Part shown: in pieces, positions 1-33,423 of the stretch
Layout: the number at the start of each line of letters is the position of its first letter
How positions within the stretch are numbered: position 1 is the stretch's first letter
NCBI RefSeq assembly: GCF_021018895.1
Contig: NC_079369.1
Location: forward strand, 9,871,694 to 9,935,693
Reading direction: 5' to 3'
DNA from: Seriola aureovittata
Taxonomy: Eukaryota; Chordata; Actinopteri; Carangiformes; Carangidae
Length of the DNA: 64,000 nucleotides
Position numbers and translations under genes: made by a program
The notes under the pieces: model-generated
Told to the model about the DNA's origin: nothing
The model's input: the letters and a program-made list of their open reading frames with translations, nothing else
Database searches by the model: none

Positions 1-502
1 CGACCCACCAACAGGGCAAGATGACCGATCGTAAATTCAAGAGAAGAAAAAAAAAAAATACTGTACGAAATTGCATAAATTAGTAGTTAAATACAGCTGA
101 AAGGCACAGTGGGGGATAGAGGATGAGTTATATCTCTAAAACAATGTGCAAAACACAGTTAAGAATGCACATAAAAAGCAGACAGATTGTTTTAGGGTGA
201 GTCATTACAATTCTTCAAGCTAAAAGGGAATCTCAATAACCTGAAGTGTGCAGCTGTATTACTCGAGAGGGAATGTGGGAGATGTTGTAACATCTTGAGT
301 ATTGACAGAGATTATGAGCACTTTTCTCTGATGGTTCCAACGAAAAAAGAAAGAAAAAAAAAAACAACCTCTGACTCACTGCAAAGCCTTATCTGGAGGA
401 ACGTTATTTACACCACATCTAAGCCTTGACAGCAAAGTTGTTGTCTTCTTCTTCAGAAGATGGAGCAATATGTGCAACAGTTCCCATGTAAGCACTACTC
501 AC

Positions 503-1729
503 GTAATCATGGAAGGCTTTCGCTTCGCTGGAGTGGTCACATGTCTCTCTCCTCTCCGGTGCAGCACAATACAAGTCCCAGAATACACTGTGGACAAGAC
601 AGGTCATGAAGCAAACAAAACCACACAAACAACCCCCTGGACATGTTTAGAGGGAGATGAGAATAACATCACTTACCACCACCAGGAATGTAGGAATCCT
701 GGGGGTTCTCCGAGTGTTATGTTTTTCTCCCATCGAATCTAGGAAATGGGGATTTGAATAATCATCAATTAAATACAGTTTAATATTGTTGTAAAAGAAG
801 AACGTGCAATACATTTAGATAAAAAATAAGAATTTAAAAGGGACATTATAACATGGTTGAACTTTTGACCACATACCTCTGATAAAAAGGTCTGTGCAGA
901 CTTCTGTGCTCCTATATGTAACAAATACTCATAGACGTATAGAGCCAACCTGTGTGAAAAAAATACAGAATTTTAGGTTTAATTAACAAAAGAAACAATA
1001 GACAATAAATAATTAAATAAACATCAGGTGAAACATCAGGTTAAATCTTCTATGGGCACACTGAGTGACTAGAGTCGGGCACAGGCCCTCTGAACAATGG
1101 CTGCCAAATAGCCTATGCCAAAAAATTAAAAGGGGACTGTGCAACCAAGCCAAGCCTGGTAAAGGTCCACAACAATAAGAATGATAAAAGAAAGTAGTAA
1201 AGCAGCAGTATAATTTAACGTCGTGATGTGAAACATAAAAACACAGCACCAGCCTGCTGTGTATTGGCTAGGTACAGTATCCTGGTGGCACTGATGGGGC
1301 TGAGGGAAATAAAAACGGAGCCTATCCAAAGAGCGCAACAGAGAAAACAATGTACTGTGTAGCAAGGCGATGTTATTGTTTTCTCCTCTCCGTGCTCTCG
1401 ACTGAAAAACCGCAAAAAAAATTGAGACAACCGCGAGTTAAAACACAACCAAACTGCACTCTGAATCGGTCGGGGACGTGTAAAGAGACAGCAATAAGCC
1501 ATAAGCAGCAGAAACACGGCTCAGAGGAATGGCGAGCAGACAAGGCGGTTCATTCAATTCCAGCCTCGGTAGGAGGAAATCGCCTCTTGCTAGCCTGTCC
1601 AGCGAACAACAGAGAGCAAGAGGGAACAACTTGCGAGGGTAAAATACACAATAATAAACGTTTCTGAGCTTACTTTTCTCGTGCTTGGCCGTCAGACGGT
1701 ACCGGGGTGCCTTTGCCTTTCGGGAACAT
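503..1729 (-). CDS. ssbp3: ssbp3, single-stranded DNA-binding protein 3, first four coding exons (partial)
   Basis: Coding exons on the minus strand are 1674-1729, 877-949, 677-738 and 503-587, all with GT-AG borders, together exactly 92 codons. The protein starts [19 protein letters not shown] and continues through [19 protein letters not shown], a [19 protein letters not shown] segment and [14 protein letters not shown], ending at AKAFHDY. This is the LisH/LUFS region of the SSBP2/3/4 family, which tetramerises and binds LDB1. SSBP proteins protect LDB1 from degradation and act in nuclear LIM-homeodomain and LMO complexes. The Pro/Gly-rich remainder (family length about 360-390 residues) lies left of the window; nothing in 1-502 resembles the next exon. 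SSBP2, 3 and 4 are nearly identical here. SSBP3 is chosen because the neighbour is acot11, as in human 1p32; the paralogue assignment is therefore an inference. Confidence 0.9.
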
Positions 1730-2830
1730 TGTTTTGTGTGGGAGGACGCCCGCCTTCTCTGTCTTTTTTCGCTATTTCATCTGTCAGATCATCGCGGCCG
1801 CGACCCTCTCGCACTCCAACCGCACTCCTCCTCAACCCGACGACTCAACCGAGCCTGGTCCGGGGGGGAAGAGGTGGGTCCAGGCCTGACTGATGCCCCC
1901 GACAGCCAATGAGAGCGCGCCATTCGCTTTAAGGTCTGCCTTCTGGTGCTTTCAGTTTGCTGTTTTGACGTTGATAGCTGCGATATCAGTGAGCTTAATT
2001 TAATGAAGAAATTAGTTCCCCTGTGGCTGTCTCTTTGGCTTTTTTCTGTGCCATGTAGCCTAAATTAACTACTCTGGTAATTAACTAGAGTTTCTTTTTT
2101 TCTTTCCTAAATACTTTTTACAAGGAATTATTTAGAATCTAAGAAATATTTCTAATAAAAAATAACATCCATCATCTCCAAAATATGGGGCCCTGAAGAG
2201 CTTTTCTCTCCTTTTTATCTATACTTTTTAGCAGCTGTTTTGAGGTTACAGGGAGAGTTTAAAGCTTTTCTCTCTTTTTTATTTTCTATTTGAATTATTT
2301 AACTACAAGTATTCAATTTATTAGATATATTCAGGCATTTTTGACTCGTCAAACCTTTTACTGCCTTTGTCCCTGGCCACATTAAAAAAAAAAAAAAAAA
2401 ACAACTTTCCCGTTTTCCCAGTGTTAGCAAAACGAGCTTTGTTGGTTGACCTCTTAAATAAAATTTCAAGGGTTTAATTATCTTTTCAACGGTCGCTTGA
2501 GAATGAGGGAGATTAAAAATGCGTCTATATATCGAAGCATGCTAATATAAATAAAAGAATAGGCAAAATAAAACACTTTACTTCTCGTTCCATGGAATTT
2601 CAAAGAGTTTTAGTTTCATTTAAATACGTGTACAGACAAGATGGTCCACACTCAAACATTGTTTATAACATAGGAGAGTATGAGGTGACTTCAGTTCCAC
2701 CTTAAAAATGTGGACATAACTGTAACCACTACAGGGTATGGTCTCTCTCCCTTCCTCCCTCTCCCACCCTCCAGCGGTGAAATTCTTTTAGTAAGGCTGT
2801 GGAGTGTGTTTGTGTGCGCGTGCGTGTGTT
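1730..2830. promoter_or_regulatory. Divergent ssbp3/acot11 promoter region
   Basis: This interval separates the ssbp3 start codon (minus strand) from the acot11 5' end (plus strand). The part next to ssbp3 (about 1740-1970) is GC- and CpG-rich, includes GCGGCCGC near 1796 and has a CCAAT box at 1906-1910 beside GCGCGC. This looks like a housekeeping CpG-island promoter for ssbp3. The rest (2000-2700) is AT-rich with an A-tract near 2384 and no recognisable gene. No transcription start was measured; the assignment rests on position and base composition. Confidence 0.5.
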
Positions 2831-2969
2831 TATAAAGTTGTGTTGTTGAGGAAGGGGTGAAATGAAAGGGGGTTCAGCTGCTCTTCGTCAGCCGGTGTTA
2901 ATATTTTGTAGCCGACGCTCAGTGGAAACTCTAGACTTTACCTCGACTTCACCTTCAGCATAAACTTGG
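2831..2969 (+). promoter_or_regulatory. acot11: Probable acot11 TATA box and non-coding first exon
   Basis: TATAAA at 2831-2836 is followed by about 100 bases ending in a good donor (GG|GTAAGG) at 2969/2970. The next acceptor in register is CTGTGCAG at 4340-4347, nine bases before the acot11 start codon at 4357. This fits a short untranslated first exon followed by a 1.4-kb intron. The region between holds nothing else I recognise. The exon is inferred from splice signals only. Confidence 0.4.
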
Positions 2970-4353
2970 GTAAGGCGTTTTATGTTGTTTTACTTTGAAA
3001 TATGTTGGCGTGTTTACTCGTGACGATTTGTTTTGTGGAATAAATAGCTGGCATTGTCCGCCTGACATTTCCCGGCTGCTTTTGCGAGTTGCAGCATATT
3101 GTATATATACTGTGGTATGTGTCATTTCTCCTGAAGTTTATTTAAAGGTCACTTCAACGCCTGTCATCGGTTACAGGAGAGACAGGTGACCACTACACGC
3201 GCGTCCCACTGGAGCAGAAGTTATGGTCAAACGCTTCAATCCCAACAAATAGTTTCCATGAACACCTCATTTAGCGGCATGCCTTGATATAGTTTGTATG
3301 TGTCTTAAAATAAATTTTGTCCACAACTCCAGAAAGACAAGCCTCAGCCTGCAGTTTGTAAAAGACTGTATTTAAATCTGAATTACTCATAGTTGAGGAG
3401 CAGCACCTTAAAAATGCCCTAAATACATAAATAGGTATTTCAAGTTTTTCCTGATCCTTGATTTAGGGGAGAAATGTTGAGCAATTCCTCAAACGTGCAG
3501 ATTATTTAAAGCGATTTTTGTTGCAGCACTGGAGCAGACTGGCTGTGCAGTTTTCAGATTTAGTAGTGAAGGAAGTCTACGGGTATTGGCATTACAGTTA
3601 TCTGTCTTTTGAGTGAGGTGCTTCTAACTCAACACTTTCTTTTTTTATGTTGCAGCCCCTTTAATCACCAAAATGGATTATTTGTGTCAAATGAAAATAT
3701 CACTGAGTGAATGTCAGACAGCTCTGACTTTCATTTAAATATTCGAACAAAAATGCCTTATTCGATGCTTAACTAGGGATTTTTTTTACTATTTATTTGG
3801 TAAGCACCACATACTGGTAGAAGATATGGACAAAGCCCCTAATATTGCATAATTATTATAGAATTATCTTGATGTTTTTAAGTGATTATACTTATTGATG
3901 TTATAGTCGGAGGATCAAATTATTAAGTTTTCAAAAAAAAGTTGTTGTTTTATAAATGGTGGTCTGGGACTTGTTCAACAAAGCAGGTTTGAGTTATCTG
4001 GAGAACTTGCAGCAGGTGTTTTAACCTCTGCACATTTCAGATTTGAGGGAGTTATGCAGAAGACTCAGAAAACTGAGACCCCTGTTTTTCTCTAGGATTT
4101 TGAAAACAACTGAAAACTCATTTAAGATGTTAGGTATAGTCGAGACAGTGTATTAAAAGACTTGCCAGTCAGTTTAAAAGTAATGCTGATTGTGATCATA
4201 TCATATGTTTTAAATCTGGGTGATGTGGCAACGGTTTTGTTTATATTCGGATCACAGACTTTATTTCATCGCGTGAGAGGGATAATTAAAATGAACAAAG
4301 TCTTGGTTCTGCTGTAACTAATTTTTCTCTGTTCCCCATCTGTGCAGTTGTGA

Positions 4354-12272
<7,919 letters not shown>

Positions 12273-12851
12273 CATTAGTGCCACTCTGAGATTACAAACG
12301 TCTTGGCTATGGATTTGTAGTTTCTGTTGTATTTTTTAACTTGCTGATTTTTTTCTTGAGCAAGACTAATATCAAGAGTGCACAATGTCTCTGAGTCTCT
12401 CTTGAATCTAAATCCTCTCAAGTTTTATAGTCAAGTCAATATATTATGGAAAACCTTCTGTGCAAAACTAATTTTTTGGTCAATGAATCATATTTTGGTG
12501 CATAGTTTTATGTATTTAACACAACCTCACCAATCTATTATCTTGTTTTAAATGACTTGTTCAGGCACAAAATAATGAGGATAAATCCAGTCTAAGCAGA
12601 TGAATAAATGTTTGGATCAGCTTCTTTTGTTGTCATTTTCTACCTCCTTGAAAAAAGTTTTTAGGCTATTTGATTAAACATTAAAATAAAAGTAAGTTAA
12701 GATGTTCATACATTTAGTGTGTAATGATTCTGTTTTCTTTTGAAACACCGATGTGTAGTTGTAGAGCAGTGTACTTCCACTGATTGTATAATATGTGGAC
12801 ATTCAATGGCCAAGTATCTGACATGACAAGCTGTCTTGATTTAACTGAAAC

Positions 12852-12857
12852 AATAAA
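12852..12857 (+). terminator. acot11: Candidate acot11 polyadenylation signal
   Basis: AATAAA lies about 580 bases after the acot11 stop codon and is followed by a GT-rich stretch (GCTGTTGTTTTGGTGTTC), the usual arrangement for a downstream element. Earlier AATAAA hexamers at about 12603 and 12684 could be used as well. Confidence 0.45.
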
Positions 12858-14577
12858 CGCATTAGACCAGTGGACTATGCTCATATGAGCTGTTGTTTTG
12901 GTGTTCACCTCCCTCCCCCTGCATTCCTTCCATTCCTAAACCATTTTTTATAAACAAAAAAAAAAGAAAGAAAGAAAAAGAAAAACACAGCTTGCAGTTA
13001 TATCCAGCTGTAACTTGTGATGTTGGTGTTGCAATAGATGCACAAGGCCAGCAGAGGAGTACGATGGAGTCCTCAGTGAAACCGTCATGTCTCTTGTGGC
13101 TGCCTCTGACTAGGGCTTATAGGAGTCAGTAGCTCTGCATGCTTTCCAGGTATTGTGTTTGTTCCATGATCATCCTGTTTTGGTCACACTGCTTCCTGGG
13201 TAGCAACACAAGGAGAACAAGAGCGTGTAAGATAACATAAAATCTCATCTGTATCATCTGGAATAATAATAGAAATAAATAAAAAAAGAAGCGTGAAGTC
13301 GTCAGTATAGTGTGATATTTCAGATAAAATTATGAAATACTGTCAGACACATGCCAGTCAGTAATCCTGTAAAATAAATATACCCAAAGCATCGCTGAAT
13401 GAGTGTCTTGTGTGGTTTGGCCTGCAGCTCAGCACGCTCCCTGCCAGTTCACACTGCTCTGCAGGTCACTGAACAGCGTCTGATGTGTGCTATTCTCGCC
13501 TCAGTCAGTGAGGCAAGCTGCCACCTGAGGGCTGTCTTCAGTGCCCACACTCAAGCCATTCTCCTCTTCCTCCTCCTCATCGTCCCTCCGCCTGCAACCT
13601 GTTGGCTGTCATGCTGCAAGGCAGGCTTGTTGATGGAGCTTTGACTATATGGGCCTCAAGATTACTGCATACACAGTGTGGTTGGAGGTGGCAGATATCT
13701 TTGCCCTGACTGCACCAGAATAGCACCATTACTAAACCAAAGCAGTGCAGTCCTGAGATGCCTCAGTAAATACGAAAATGTAATAAAAAAAATTTCTGCA
13801 TCAAAGCAGTAGGTGCTAGAACTTTAATGCCCGGAAAATTATCTTTTTCTATCTTTCATATATTATTGTCAAGCATTTGAAAAACCGCACCTAACTACAA
13901 GGAACAGTATAATGCATGTTGGAAAAAAATTGTTTGTGCTATTCTCTTCCAATCACTGTAGAAGAAATACATGCAAAATTGAGATTGATACATTTCTGGT
14001 TAAAGAGCAGTGTTGATGAAGGCATGGCTTAGTCTCCCTGTTAGTACCACTGAGAGGTGTTTTTGGAAACCCTTCACTCCCTAGATATATCCTTATATTG
14101 TTGTCATGGAGATCTGGGAACTGTAGGATGTGTTTTTCTAAAACACAGCGCCAGAAATGTGGTTTATGTGAAATACATTTGGGACCTGAGGAGGAGTTTA
14201 CATTCAACAATTAGACACAAATGACACTTCATGGGGTTTTAAAACAGATTCTCATATTTCCATAGATTCAATATTCAGTATTTATATTTGACTCTTTTCA
14301 AGCTAAAAGTGGAATAAAATAAAAAAACATTTCAAATGTTTGTATAACATATGAACATGTTACATAATATTTCATGGTTAAGTTCTAATCTGATTTTCTA
14401 GGTCAAGTGTTTTTTTCCTCATAATTGAACAGACGTAAGACTGTGACATCCTTCTTTATATCGGAGGCCTTCTTCAAAAATAATAATAACAATGCGGAAT
14501 ATGACTAAATATACAACAGTAAAAGATACAAATATATAAAATAACATATCTACTCTCAAAATAGACTCAAAATAATC

Positions 14578-14611
<34 letters not shown>

Positions 14612-14750
14612 GAATTGACTCGACTCATCACAAATGTTGTAAGAAGATTGATTTCATAATATAGAGTATAGCTGTCTTTTTTTTTTGGTCCGTAAACCTT
14701 GCACAGGTTATGGCTTTTCACCCATACAGTCTGTGGTTATGGAACTCACC
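12858..14750. other. Intergenic acot11-fpgt, no gene recognised
   Basis: I see no conserved coding exon here. The stretch 13400-13640 is less AT-rich than its surroundings and holds a short open frame on the plus strand, but it has no known protein motif and no convincing splice partners. An (AAT)n run lies at 14578-14611. The remainder is AT-rich unique sequence. Confidence 0.5.
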
Positions 14751-14754
14751 ACAT

Positions 14755-14890
14755 GCTGCGCTCACTCCCCGCCCACGTTGCAAACACATGCAACCACGTG
14801 ACTGAACCCGGATATATGAGAGAGAGAAAGAGAGAGAGGTCTCATACAGTTAAACGCGTTACTTGTTTGACATTATAGTGAACATATTTA
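14755..14890 (+). promoter_or_regulatory. fpgt: Probable fpgt promoter and 5' UTR
   Basis: A GC box (CCCCGCCC, 14767-14774) and a palindromic E-box (CACGTG, 14795-14800, followed by AC) lie 90-125 bases upstream of the fpgt start codon. An AGAGAGAAAG-type purine run follows at about 14820-14837. This is consistent with a TATA-less promoter. Confidence 0.45.
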
Positions 14891-17777
14891 ATGGACACTG
14901 GAAGCGACAGTATGAGCCAAGAATGTGTCCGGAAGCTGCAACTGGCCACCAGAGAAAAGCTCAGAAAATTTAACTCTCTGCGCGGTGAGTTTTGTTTTTG
15001 GCTCTGATCAGTGTCAATATTTAGCTAAAAGTCATCCTGTCTTAATATTGAATCCTCCGTGCCAAGCTGGTGTGTCTCAACTGGCTGCTTTTTCTTCTTC
15101 TTGTCTATGTGTGAAGGTCGGGAGGTGGAGGGTGGGGAGTTTTGGGACGTGGTGGTTGTGACCGCTGTGGATGAGGGCCAGAGAAAAGCTTATGAGCTGC
15201 AGATCAGAGAGAAAGTCGACAGAAAAGAGCTTCCCCTCGGGATTCACTACAAGGTCTTCTCAGATCCTCCTGGATCTAAAATAGGTGAGTGAGTGAATCA
15301 GACAACACTCTCCAGTTTCATTTCACACACATCTGGATGTGACTGAGAGGGATCAACGAAGCACTACATCATCCTCACCAAAGTTATTATTGTTATTATA
15401 AATAATGATAATAACAATATGACCTATTGTGTTTAAGGGAATGGGGGCTCCACTCTGTGTGCACTGCAGCAGCTGGATGACATCTATGGGAAGGCTCTGG
15501 GCAGACAGAGAGTCATCCTGATCCATGCAGGTTTGAGATCTCTTTTGGATTTTTTATTTTTCTTCCAAAGCAGACAGCGATAAGCTCTGCCTCTCACATG
15601 ACATTGATCTGCAGAAAAAGGACGAATGGATGAATTATTATTGTATGCCTATATACTGTAAGAGCACTGTTCTGACAGATCATGGTATTTAGTCATAATC
15701 AAAAATGGTATAAAAACCTATATTGCCAAATTAGTGCATCTCATTGATTTGCAACGTTGTCCCCAGTTGCTACCACAGTATGTAAATGTTATAGCAGAAT
15801 CTCTGACAGTAGAATTTTTTTTAATCATCTCATAATGTATCTTAACTGGGAGAAAGAAAGAAAGAAAAAGGGATCATGTAAATATAACAGCTGTAATGAA
15901 GGGATGTACTGTCCTGCTGACTCCATTACTACCCATAAGCTGTTGGAGCCACTGCAGCCATAGTCAGTGTTACTCTCCAAATGAAAGTATAGATATTATT
16001 GTGGTCTTTATCTTTTTTTGTTGCCACTGCCATTTGGCTTCACTTTTTGACAATTTTCACACATGAAAATGTCCAAATCAAAGTAACACAGTCAGGAACA
16101 CTCGGTGCCTATTGTTGAGTTATTAATTTTCCATAAAAAAACAAAACAAAAAGACATGGCAACACTGCAGAGTGTAAAATGTGAAAAATAAATATGTTGC
16201 ATTTAATACAAAATGTTTAAACCCATGATGAGAACAGTTAGGTCCTTCAAAACCAAATATCAAAAAGTGACTTCAGTTAGTTGTTCAGTTTACTAAATAT
16301 TTCCCCCCCAGTCGAATTATTTCAAAGTTAAGCATGAACTACATGTGATGTTTCCTGCTTTAACTTTCCTCCTCTTATTCTTCCAGGGGGGTTCAGTCAA
16401 CGTTTGCCCAGTGCCAGCGCTCTGGGAAAGATCTTCACCGCCATGCCGCTGGGTGACCCTCTCTACCAGATGCTGGAGCTCAAACTGGCCATGTATGTGG
16501 ATTTTCCATCTCATATGAAGCCTGGTGTCCTGGTGACCTGTGCAGATGACATAGAGCTCTACAGTATTGCAGAGGATGAACATGTTTGGTTTGATAAACC
16601 TGGCTTCACAGCTCTGGCCCACCCCTCCCCACTGTCTATTGGAACCACCCACGGGGTGTTTGTGTTGGATTCATGTGAAAACTCATCTCACTTGGAAATG
16701 GAGAACAGATCCTGTCTGCGCTTTCTGCACAAACCAAGCATCAAAAATATGCACGACTGTGGTGCTGTTTGCAAGAGGCAGAGTGGTTGTTTTTCTGAGT
16801 TTGTCTACACAGACAGCACTTATTATGTTGACTTTGAAACTGTAAAGACTCTTCTTAATCTGCTGAAAGAGTTGGAGCCCTTGCAGTGTGAGATAGACGC
16901 ATATGGAGACTTTCTTCAAGCACTGGGCCCCAAAGCCACAATAGAGTACACCAGCAACACTGCTAATGTCACCAAAGAGGAGAGAGGTCTGGTTGAAATC
17001 CGCCAAAAGATCTTCCATCATCTACAAGGAACTCCTTTGAACGTCATTCTCCTCAACAACTCCAAGTTTTATCACATTGGAACCACGTCAGAATACCTCT
17101 TTCACCTCACTGAGGACGTGGCACTGAGGAGTGAGCTGGGCCTGCTGTCGTCTCCCTTCAGCATTCACATGAATGAAAACTCCGGCTGCTGCGTTATGTG
17201 CAGCGTCCTCGATCCCAGTTGCACTGTGGGAGCTGGATCAGTGGTGGAGTACTCCAGGCTGGGAGCAGGTGTGTCTGTAGGGAAGGGCTCCATCGTCAGC
17301 AGCTGCTGGGTCAGTCCGGGCCTCTCGGTGCCTGACGCAGTCTTCATGCATTCACTGTGTGTGAACCACCAGGACCGAGCCGGGTTTGTAACTGTCGCCT
17401 TTGGGATTAATGACAACCTGAAGCGCAGTGTGGAAGCCCCTGCTCACATGGACAGGCTGAAGCTTTTTGAGTGCAGCCTGGCGGAGTGTCTGTCCCACTG
17501 GGGGATGGAGAACGAAATCCTGAGGTTCTCCGGTGACTCTCCCGGCTGCAGTCTGTGGAACGCTTGTCTGTTTCCTGTTTGCTCTGATCAGCAAAGCTCG
17601 TTCTCAACGTCTCTGGAGATGCTGCAGGCCGTCCTGAGTGGCTCCACGTTCATCTTGCCCAAAGACACTAAGATGATGTCTATGCAGGAGAGTCTACAGA
17701 GTAAGAAACTGGAGGAGATGTTGAGGTTCAGGATGGGACTACACACAGACATCACGCAGAGAAGACTGAACAGTTAG
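14891..17777 (+). CDS. fpgt: fpgt, fucose-1-phosphate guanylyltransferase
   Basis: Four coding exons, 14891-14984, 15117-15284, 15438-15530 and 16387-17777, give 1746 nt, 581 residues, similar to human FPGT. The enzyme joins GTP and L-fucose 1-phosphate to make GDP-L-fucose in the cytosolic salvage pathway. Recognisable segments are GGEFWDVVVVTA near the N-terminus, the glycine-rich nucleotide-binding GNGGSTLCALQQL at the exon 2/3 border, GFSQRLPSASALGKIFTAMP at the start of exon 4, VTCADDIELYS, ALGPKATIEYTSNT, and a C-terminal hexapeptide-like beta-helix (GSVVEYSRLGAGVSVGKGS). Most of the protein is in the large last exon. tnni3k follows on the same strand, as in all vertebrates I know, and the exon phases permit fusion splicing. 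An in-frame ATG eight codons into exon 1 is an alternative start. Confidence 0.95.
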
Positions 17778-18318
17778 AGCTGCTTCATGTAACTGAGATT
17801 ATGTGTTAAAAAATATATGTTGTCAAATGTAAGTGTTTCAGTACAAGATAATATTTTCTTAGCTTTGATTGTTAAAGGTGTTTATGATCCAAAGAGGAGG
17901 ATCCAGGGATTTCTGAACTGTGGACAATGACCTTTTTGACAGTATGAGGATCTGATTTATTTTTGAGTTTGACATCTGATTTATTTACACCTCATAAAAC
18001 TGATCCATGATTTCTTGAAATTTCGGGAAATTCTGCTTTCTACTTGAAAATAAGATAAATTACTAAACCCATCTGTCATAATATCTTTTATTTTGTGCCT
18101 CAATCACATCACAGTCTTTAAGTTCTTTTAGATAAGGGGATGAGTCATTTCGGTATGTCGGCAGATGACGAGAAGCCGGTTTGAGTCATGGTTGGTATTT
18201 AGAGCACCTGGCACGCTGCTCTACAGAGACATGTCTATTGTCTTAGACCAGAGGGAGGCAAAAGGCACTTCTCATCTTTCTTAATAGGCCTTTATTACAT
18301 TCTTACATTTTAGTTAGG
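17778..18318 (+). other. fpgt 3' UTR and start of the fpgt-tnni3k spacer
   Basis: This AT-rich stretch after the fpgt stop codon presumably holds the 3' UTR. I found no AATAAA between 17778 and 18318; the first canonical hexamer is at about 18613, inside the LTR-like segment that follows. No gene is recognisable. Confidence 0.4.
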
Positions 18319-18777
18319 TGTGACGAATAACATTGTTGGAGCTATTTGGTGTTATTTAGTTTATTGTTTAGATTTCATTATTCTATTTTGATTTCATTAT
18401 GATTAAATTTCTGTTAGTTTATCATTTCTGTAGTTTGGGTGTTTTGTTGTTATTTGTTTGTTTCATTTGGGCACGGTAGGGAGGCACCATAGGTTATAAA
18501 GGTAAGCGCACGGTAGGGACCAGCATGCACCTGGGTGGGCAAATGGTTTTTTACCGGAGCGGGAGAGGCACAGGAATTTTTCTTTGTTCTGTGTTTGCTT
18601 GTTATCCGATTAAATAAATCACGTTTTTTGTTGAAATTTGAAAGACGTTTGGACCTTATGTTTTCTTCCATCCGTGTACACCACAACCCACGGTGCAAAA
18701 GTGGCCTTTTGAGTTTTTATGATTTAAAGTTTGATTAGAAATTTTTCGTTGTTCTTTGTGGACAAACGGCCACTACA
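18319..18777 (+). mobile_element. Candidate solo LTR
   Basis: The segment starts TGTGACGAATAAC and ends GGCCACTACA, so it has the TG...CA ends of an LTR. Inside it are a TATAAA-like element (18496-18501) and AATAAA (about 18613) followed by GT-rich sequence, the U3-R-U5 order expected of an LTR on the plus strand. I see no clear target-site duplication and no internal retroviral genes, so it may be an old solo LTR or chance. No other copy is in the window. Confidence 0.4.
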
Positions 18778-19025
18778 AACATTGTCATCGTTAATCTTGT
18801 TAGACTCACTCCTGCTTATGCTGCTATTATAAGACACGAAATAAGAAGTTTAGAAACCGCTGAACTTGTTCATTATTAGGCAAGTAAAACAATAGAGAAA
18901 TGATAAGTGCTTCAAGCCCGGTCTTTAACCAGACTCTACCTACATCACACAGAAATTGCTTTGGCAGGTATTCTGGGACAGTGTAGGATAATTATCACTT
19001 GCCTTTATACTGTATGTGTGTATAC

Positions 19026-19054
19026 ACATACACACACACACACACTCACACACA
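19026..19054. repeat. (CA)n microsatellite upstream of tnni3k
   Basis: A short interrupted CA repeat lies 200 bases upstream of the tnni3k start codon. Confidence 0.85.
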
Positions 19055-19253
19055 CTGATACATGCTCACTTGCATTTGGAGGGAGATCAGTTGTCGTAGT
19101 TGTTCGGCATTCCACTCAAAGGTGTTTATTTTTAGCCCTCAGCCACGATCCCCCCTTTATCTGGACAATTGTGGCACAGTGAGCGATTGTATTACTGCTT
19201 TACTCTAGTTCACCAAACTATACAGCACATATTAGAAGAGACGAACCTTATCA

Positions 19254-32061
<12,808 letters not shown>

Positions 32062-32558
32062 CCCTGCTAAGAAGATCACTATTTCTGAGTATTTATTTTA
32101 AGTAAAACTGTATAAACTAATGGTAGGAATAGAAGATATTGCTGACTAATTGCTAACTAAACTATTTGGTTATAACATATTGTATGTTTTACATTACCAG
32201 TACCCAGTACCTCCAGTACTGTGTTATATTTTGATATACATACGTTTTTTTAATATTTAGTTGAGACTTTTAGTTTTTGTAAATAATTTTGTTTTAGTGT
32301 AGTGTATTTTAAGTTTTGCAAAAATCTGAAATACAATCTTTGAAAACCACTGAATATGTGCAATGAACACAACTTTGCATGTACACACAATTTTATTTTT
32401 AAACGGAAAAATAGCAGGTCACTCTCACTCTCATTTCTCATTTTTATTTTCTGAAGGACCGAATCACACAAGCGATCAGTCACTGACAGATATGAAATGA
32501 AAAGATGAAGCCTCACAAACACACACTAGCCATAAAAATCAGGTGATAAGGTGATGCA

Positions 32559-32568
32559 AATAAATAAA
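32559..32568 (+). terminator. tnni3k: Candidate tnni3k polyadenylation signal
   Basis: Two overlapping AATAAA hexamers (32559-32564 and 32563-32568) lie about 500 bases after the stop codon. No canonical hexamer was noticed between them and the stop. Confidence 0.5.
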
Positions 32569-32569
32569 C

Positions 32570-33423
32570 TTTAAGTATAATTTTTTAAAAAGAGGTAGTA
32601 TTAGCAGCAATAATGACACAAATCGGTGCCTAGATTTGACATTTCACAATATTATCAGCTTTAATATCTAATTATCAGAGTAATGATGAGGATTGAATTA
32701 ATCATGTTAACTTAGCTAAGTATTCCTGTTGTTGTGATGCATTTTTGTCTAGATACTGTCATCTAAACAAATAGTTATGTTACAGCACTGACTGTCATTA
32801 ACACAGAGTGATGACTGATCTCTGATCAGAGCTGAAGTCTGTAAAATCATGCTTGTGGCAGTGAGTGGAAATATAAAGTGTACTGGGGGCTAACTAAACT
32901 GTGGGAGTCAAACATCTATGAATTATTCAGTCATTTGTGAGCGTGAGTGGAGGAGTATCTGTTTACAGGTAATAGGCGATCGCAGCTGTACTTGATACCA
33001 CACAAAACCTATGCCTCTTTGTTACCAACAATAGGAAGAGATGGTCTATTGTAAACATTTTATGTAGCAGTCAAAACTCAGTGTGCAGCTTCTTCTTTTT
33101 GGTGGTCAAAGGATGAAGACTATTTACGAAGTCACTGTAATTTAAACACCGAGACCACGAGACACTTGAGGGCTTCTGTCAAAACTAGAATCATCTTGAA
33201 TTTGTTGCTTCATTAACCGACAGATAAAACCTAATTTCCTAATCACTACAAATATTCAGTGCCATCTGATTGTACAAAAGCTTGCTAAAGTGCTTTCTCT
33301 TGTATCTCTGCAAGTTTTTTAAGTTTTTAAAAATAATCAACTTTAATATTTGAAGTGCTTCCAGATATATCTCGTTTTAAAGTGTCGCTGTTACCTTAGT
33401 GCCAGTGTCTGAGGTGTGAAGCT
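32570..33423. other. Tail-to-tail spacer between tnni3k and erich3
   Basis: This AT-rich sequence separates the convergent genes. It should include the erich3 3' UTR; an ATTAAA on the minus strand at 33342-33347 is about 80 bases past the erich3 stop and may be its polyadenylation signal. No gene is recognised. Confidence 0.4.

Noticed and set aside
1350..1667. 105-codon plus-strand open frame
   Set aside because: It lies in ssbp3 intron 1, has no homology I recognise and no promoter or splice context.
1681..1912. Overlapping plus-strand open frames of 60-75 codons
   Set aside because: GC-rich antisense of ssbp3 exon 1 and its 5' UTR, where stop codons are rare by chance.
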